A DNA stretch of 35,079 nucleotides, from positions 1 through 35,079 of the forward strand of contig CANIKY010000026.1 of NCBI GenBank assembly GCA_947468085.1, read 5' to 3'. The stretch comes from Paracoccaceae bacterium. GTDB taxonomy: Bacteria; Pseudomonadota; Alphaproteobacteria; Rhodobacterales; Rhodobacteraceae. The notes beneath the pieces were generated by a model. The model searched no databases, was not told the origin of the DNA, and was given only the letters and a program-made list of their open reading frames with translations. Both the position numbers and the translations under genes were made by a program. Position 1 is the stretch's first letter. Each line of letters begins with the position of its first letter. Shown here piece by piece: positions 32,356-35,079 of the stretch.

Positions 32356-33365
32356 AGCGTCACGGTCGGTGCGGCCAGGTTGAGCCTTGGGTTAAGGGAT
32401 AGGACCAAATCCTGAGGCTTTCGTTGTGATAAGGGCACTCGGAAAATCTCTTTCAAATGGCCTACGCCGATCATCGTGATCACCGCCTCGTTGTCGGGAA
32501 TGCCAACGCACGCACGCATAGCCTTGTCGATGTCCTTCGTGACGCTCCAGTTCAACATGCAGGCCCCTAGGCCAGCCGCATGAAAGGCCAGCGCCAGCGT
32601 CATGGCGAACAGGCCACCGTCGATCCAATGCTGATATCGCTCGCCGATCAGGTTCAAGTGTTCCATGTTCGAGGTGACAATCAGCACCGCCCCAACCTCA
32701 GAGCCAAAGCCGCGGTTGCCCGACTGATAAGACAGGACGCGAGCCTTGTCCTCGGCGCCGGTGAAGGCATAGACCTTACAGGTTTGGCGGTTGCAAACCG
32801 ATGGTGCCTGTTGTGCGGCCTTGGTAGCCGCCTCGATCTCGCTTCTCATTACCGGTTGGTCAGAGAATTGCCTCACGGAATGGCGGGCCTGCATGAATGC
32901 TACGAAATCACCAGTTGAGGCTCGTCGCAGATCGGCAGCCCGAACCTCTTCCGTACCACCCGCTACCTCCGTCGCGCGAAAGCCGTTCGTAGCGTCAAAC
33001 CTGTCCAATTCGCCCGCTACATCCGAGACATCCACCACTACGCTGCGATTGAACGCCACCCAAGCGTCGAGCACCCGCATAGCCGAAGCGGTCGAACTAT
33101 CGGGCCCGTAATCCACGATATAATCATTGATCTTCCGCAGTAGACTTGTCACCTTGTCTTTCCCAAAGCCCGGCCTAGGGTTCGACAGCGACAGTCCATG
33201 TTCAATGGAATGAAACAGAATATGGATCAACGCCCGCTGGTTCTCACGGTTGCGCTTGCCAATCAAGAAGGAAGCTTTGGCAAAGCGGCGGTAATCGTAC
33301 CAGAAATTCGCGGCCAGTTTAACCGCAAGCATCAGATCCCTGGCCTTCTGATTCCAAAGTGTCAT
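32352..33365 (-). CDS. Nitroreductase-family flavoprotein with N-terminal extension
   Basis: A 337-residue protein. Residues about 155-337 are a nitroreductase-like FMN domain: QARHSVRQFSDQPV, QQAPSVCNRQTCKVYAF, HWIDGGLFAMTLALAFHAAG, LGACMLNW, and VGHLKEIFRVPLSQRKP. The first 150 residues (NFWYDYRRFAKASFLIGKRN; ILFHSIEHGLSLSNPRPGFG) form an extension not found in simple nitroreductases. The gene converges on the DUF917 genes with overlapping stops. Reductive or dehydrogenating chemistry on a ring compound is possible but not shown; a role unrelated to the cluster is equally possible. Confidence 0.8.
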   Translation of the reverse strand: MTLWNQKARDLMLAVKLAANFWYDYRRFAKASFLIGKRNRENQRALIHILFHSIEHGLSLSNPRPGFGKDKVTSLLRKINDYIVDYGPDSSTASAMRVLDAWVAFNRSVVVDVSDVAGELDRFDATNGFRATEVAGGTEEVRAADLRRASTGDFVAFMQARHSVRQFSDQPVMRSEIEAATKAAQQAPSVCNRQTCKVYAFTGAEDKARVLSYQSGNRGFGSEVGAVLIVTSNMEHLNLIGERYQHWIDGGLFAMTLALAFHAAGLGACMLNWSVTKDIDKAMRACVGIPDNEAVITMIGVGHLKEIFRVPLSQRKPQDLVLSLNPRLNLAAPTVTL

Positions 33366-33812
33366 GCATACTACCCAAGGTCGCGGACATCTTCCGTTAA
33401 CTTATCGGCGCAGCTTTCTGACAAAATGTCAAAGGGAAGAATGTGGATTGTCGCCCTTTCAAAGTTTCCCCCGACCCCAGCCATTTGGCAATCCCCATTT
33501 ATAGCGGGGTCGATTTGACATCGTATACTGCCTCATCTCTCCAAAATATCCGCAAAACAAAGATCTAGCAGAACGATTCAGCGGAAGGATCGACGAGGTC
33601 CAGCAATCCCTTTTCGGGCTGGCTATGACCGAGAAGCCATGTTTTGGGGGGATATGCTGCTCTAAAATCAGCAGCTTCTCGAATTAGTCCTCGGCAACAA
33701 GATACTCTTGCAAGCAAGGAAGGCGTGGCGCAAAATGAGGTCAAAGTTCCTTTGAAAGCAGACCTATCAAATACAAGGAAGTGACACCTATGAATACTTT
33801 TTCGTGAACTAA
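33366..33812. other. Intergenic region upstream of the amidase gene
   Basis: No supported coding sequence in 447 bases; the sequence is noticeably more AT-rich than its neighbours. It holds the divergent control regions of the nitroreductase and the amidase, a -10-like TATACT near 33513, a hairpin GCTGCT-ctaaaatc-AGCAGC (33656-33675), and a tiny open frame MNTFS (33790-33807) with AAGGAAG upstream, which could be a leader peptide or chance. Confidence 0.4.
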
Positions 33813-34772
33813 ATGTGCAAAGTCTGCGACTATACCATCCACTCAGCGCAACATCATTTCGGCTGGGACAACGCACTTGTACCGGCCGAACGAGTGGTGC
33901 CGGGATCGACAATCCTGTTCCAATGTAACGACAGCTCGGCGGGCCAGCTTGGCCCGTCATCCAGTGTTGCCGACGTAATCACGCTTGATTTCGGTAAGAT
34001 CAACCCAACCTCTGGACCTATTTATGTCGAAGGCGCGCAACCCGGTGATGCGTTGCGCGTGACCATCGAAAGCTTCATACCTCAGCCCCGCGCAGGGCGT
34101 GGCTTTGGGTGGACGGCTAATATCCCAGGGTTTGGCTTGCTGGCAGATCAATTTCTCGATCCCGCTCTGCATATCTGGTCTTATGACGTTGGGCAAATGG
34201 CGCCAGCGCTGTTTGGCACCCTTGCCAGGGTGCCCCTTAAACCCTTTGCTGGTACCATCGGCAACTCACCAGCCGCCCCCGGCCTTCACTCTGTCGTGCC
34301 ACCCCGCAGGGTGGGGGGTAATCTTGACATCCGCGACCTGACCGCCGGCGTGATCTTGTATCTGCCGGTTGAGGTGGAAGGCGCATTGTTTAGCGTCGGC
34401 GACACGCATGCGGCCCAAGGCGACGGCGAGGTTTGCGGCACTGCCATCGAATCCCCGATGGACGTGGTACTGACGCTGGACCTTGTCAAAGGCGCAAACC
34501 TCAAGACGCCGCGCTTTACAACCCCGGGTCCGGTGACGCGCCATCTGGATGCCAAAGGCTATGAGGTGACGACCGGCATAGGCCCTGACCTGATGCACGC
34601 AGCGCGCGACGCCGTGTCGCACATGATCGACTTTTTGTGTGCAACACGCGGGATGGCGGCGGTCGATGCCTATATGCTGTGTTCCACCTGCGGTGATCTG
34701 CGCATCTCTGAGATCGTGGACATGCCCAATTGGGTGGTCAGCTTTTATTTTCCGCGTGTGGTGTTCGAATGA
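33813..34772 (+). CDS. Acetamidase/formamidase family protein (FmdA/AmdA)
   Basis: A 319-residue amidohydrolase of the FmdA/AmdA family: YTIHSAQHHFGWDNALVPAE at the start, VEGAQPGDALRVTIESF near 75-92, GGNLDIRDLTAGVILYLPVE near 168-187, and VGDTHAAQGDGEVCGTAIES near 193-212 with the conserved metal-binding GD.H..QGDGE motif. Family members release ammonia from formamide or acetamide. No good Shine-Dalgarno sequence precedes ATG 33813, so translation may be weak. It is separated from the main cluster by the nitroreductase but fits as the enzyme that deamidates the ring-opened product or formamide. Length is normal. Confidence 0.88.
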   Translation: MCKVCDYTIHSAQHHFGWDNALVPAERVVPGSTILFQCNDSSAGQLGPSSSVADVITLDFGKINPTSGPIYVEGAQPGDALRVTIESFIPQPRAGRGFGWTANIPGFGLLADQFLDPALHIWSYDVGQMAPALFGTLARVPLKPFAGTIGNSPAAPGLHSVVPPRRVGGNLDIRDLTAGVILYLPVEVEGALFSVGDTHAAQGDGEVCGTAIESPMDVVLTLDLVKGANLKTPRFTTPGPVTRHLDAKGYEVTTGIGPDLMHAARDAVSHMIDFLCATRGMAAVDAYMLCSTCGDLRISEIVDMPNWVVSFYFPRVVFE

Positions 34773-34872
34773 GCGTGTCCTATGACCTGGACGAAGGTTG
34801 CAGGCTTGAGAATTGTGATCTTGTGGACAAACGCCGCTGCGTCGCGGCTGGCCGAGACGGATTACCTGAGAG

Positions 34873-35079
34873 TTAAGCGCGCCTTCTCTCCAACAAAACA
34901 AACTTGCGACATTGTGGGCTGTGCGCCCCCGCAACCATCGTTACTTGCCTAACACCCGCACCAACCGTGCGGGTTTTTGCATTTGTACCTATCCCATTGT
35001 CGCAGAGCGACAATATGGCGCCCAGTTCCCCGAAAAGCTCGATCTTATGGCCGCCGGGGGCGGTTGGGTCGGGGGTCAG
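34873..35079 (-). CDS. Partial serine recombinase, C-terminal end
   Basis: An open minus-strand frame enters from the right edge and ends at TAA 34873-34875, giving 68 residues: LTPDPTAPGGHKIELFGELG, AILSLCDN..., then QVTMVAGAHSPQCRKFVLLE. The (I/V)E(L/V).G.L..IL block and VAGA tail resemble the C-termini of large serine recombinases common in Rhodobacterales accessory elements. The catalytic domain lies outside the window, so this is inferred from a short tail only. Part of the tail is the 48-bp repeat found also at 4205. Confidence 0.55.
   Translation of the reverse strand: MTPDPTAPGGHKIELFGELGAILSLCDNGIGTNAKTRTVGAGVRQVTMVAGAHSPQCRKFVLLERRRA
34890..34937. repeat. 48-bp direct repeat, copy 2
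   Basis: Matches 4205-4252 at 45 of 48 positions, same orientation. It lies within the last codons of the partial recombinase; two of the three differences are silent or near-silent in that frame. The copies are 30.6 kb apart. Confidence 0.7.
34954..34979 (+). terminator. Stem-loop followed by T-run, inside recombinase frame
   Basis: ACCCGCAC-caacc-GTGCGGGT is a perfect 8-bp stem followed by TTTT and GC, a good plus-strand intrinsic terminator about 180 bases after the amidase gene. On the other strand the same bases encode part of the recombinase tail, so the element is both coding and terminator-like. Confidence 0.65.

Noticed and set aside
33790-33807. Five-codon open frame before the amidase as a leader peptide
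   Set aside because: It has a plausible ribosome site, but five codons and no attenuator structure are too little to claim regulation.
1-35079. CRISPR arrays, rRNA, tRNA, replication origin
   Set aside because: No regularly spaced repeats, conserved rRNA blocks, tRNA cloverleaves or iteron clusters were seen on either strand.

Overview
The window looks like an accessory, rearranged stretch of an alphaproteobacterial genome, probably Rhodobacterales (Paracoccus/Roseobacter-like). The reasons are the high-GC codon use, the gene-transfer-agent-type tail proteins (DUF2460 family), ACR3/ArsH arsenic gene remnants, and the short 'DHAP-shunt' form of methylthioadenosine salvage. No rRNA, tRNA, CRISPR array or replication origin was seen. 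All assignments come from reading motifs; no database search was run.

Layout. 1-3771: a beta-propeller (glycosidase-like) gene runs off the left edge. It is divergent from a three-gene operon: class III aminotransferase, ureidoglycolate-lyase-like protein, class IV aminotransferase. A perfect inverted repeat lies between them. 3772-5026: a non-coding stretch with a 48-bp repeat, then a parDE toxin-antitoxin pair with an operator palindrome. 5114-11739: on the minus strand, an orphan siphovirus/GTA-like tail module (tail terminator, tail tube, tail assembly chaperone with a canonical A-AAA-AAC frameshift site, tape measure, DUF2460). Its last gene is fused in frame to the C-terminal half of an SMC/Rad50-like ATPase, followed by a DUF3223 gene. 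11743-13840: a junkyard with a small membrane protein, a chimeric arsH, an ACR3 remnant, a broken parE and an IS5-family transposase tail. 13979-15466: a CBS-domain protein and a secreted beta-propeller protein. 15735-19430: a methylthioadenosine salvage island (mtnA, class II aldolase, mtnP, truncated apt) bracketed by two remnants of the same IS1380-type transposase.

19826-34772 is the most interesting part: a long, nearly all plus-strand catabolic cluster. It encodes a PuuE-type allantoinase-like protein, a short HyuA-like protein, a DUF917 protein, an Asp/Glu/hydantoin-type racemase, a complete polyamine/opine-type ABC importer (two permeases, Tat-exported binding protein, ATPase), a second HyuA-like protein and two more DUF917 proteins. 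Beyond a convergent nitroreductase lies an acetamidase/formamidase. The enzyme families converge on five-membered cyclic ureide or (thio)hydantoin chemistry: import, racemisation, ring opening, deamidation. The substrate cannot be read from sequence, no HyuB partner is present, and the HyuA-DUF917 cassette occurs twice around the transporter. I consider it a candidate undescribed pathway.

The right edge (34873-35079) carries the 3' end of a probable large serine recombinase on the minus strand. Its last codons match the 48-bp repeat at 4205-4252 at 45 of 48 positions, in the same orientation, so related recombinase tails bracket about 30.6 kb of the window.
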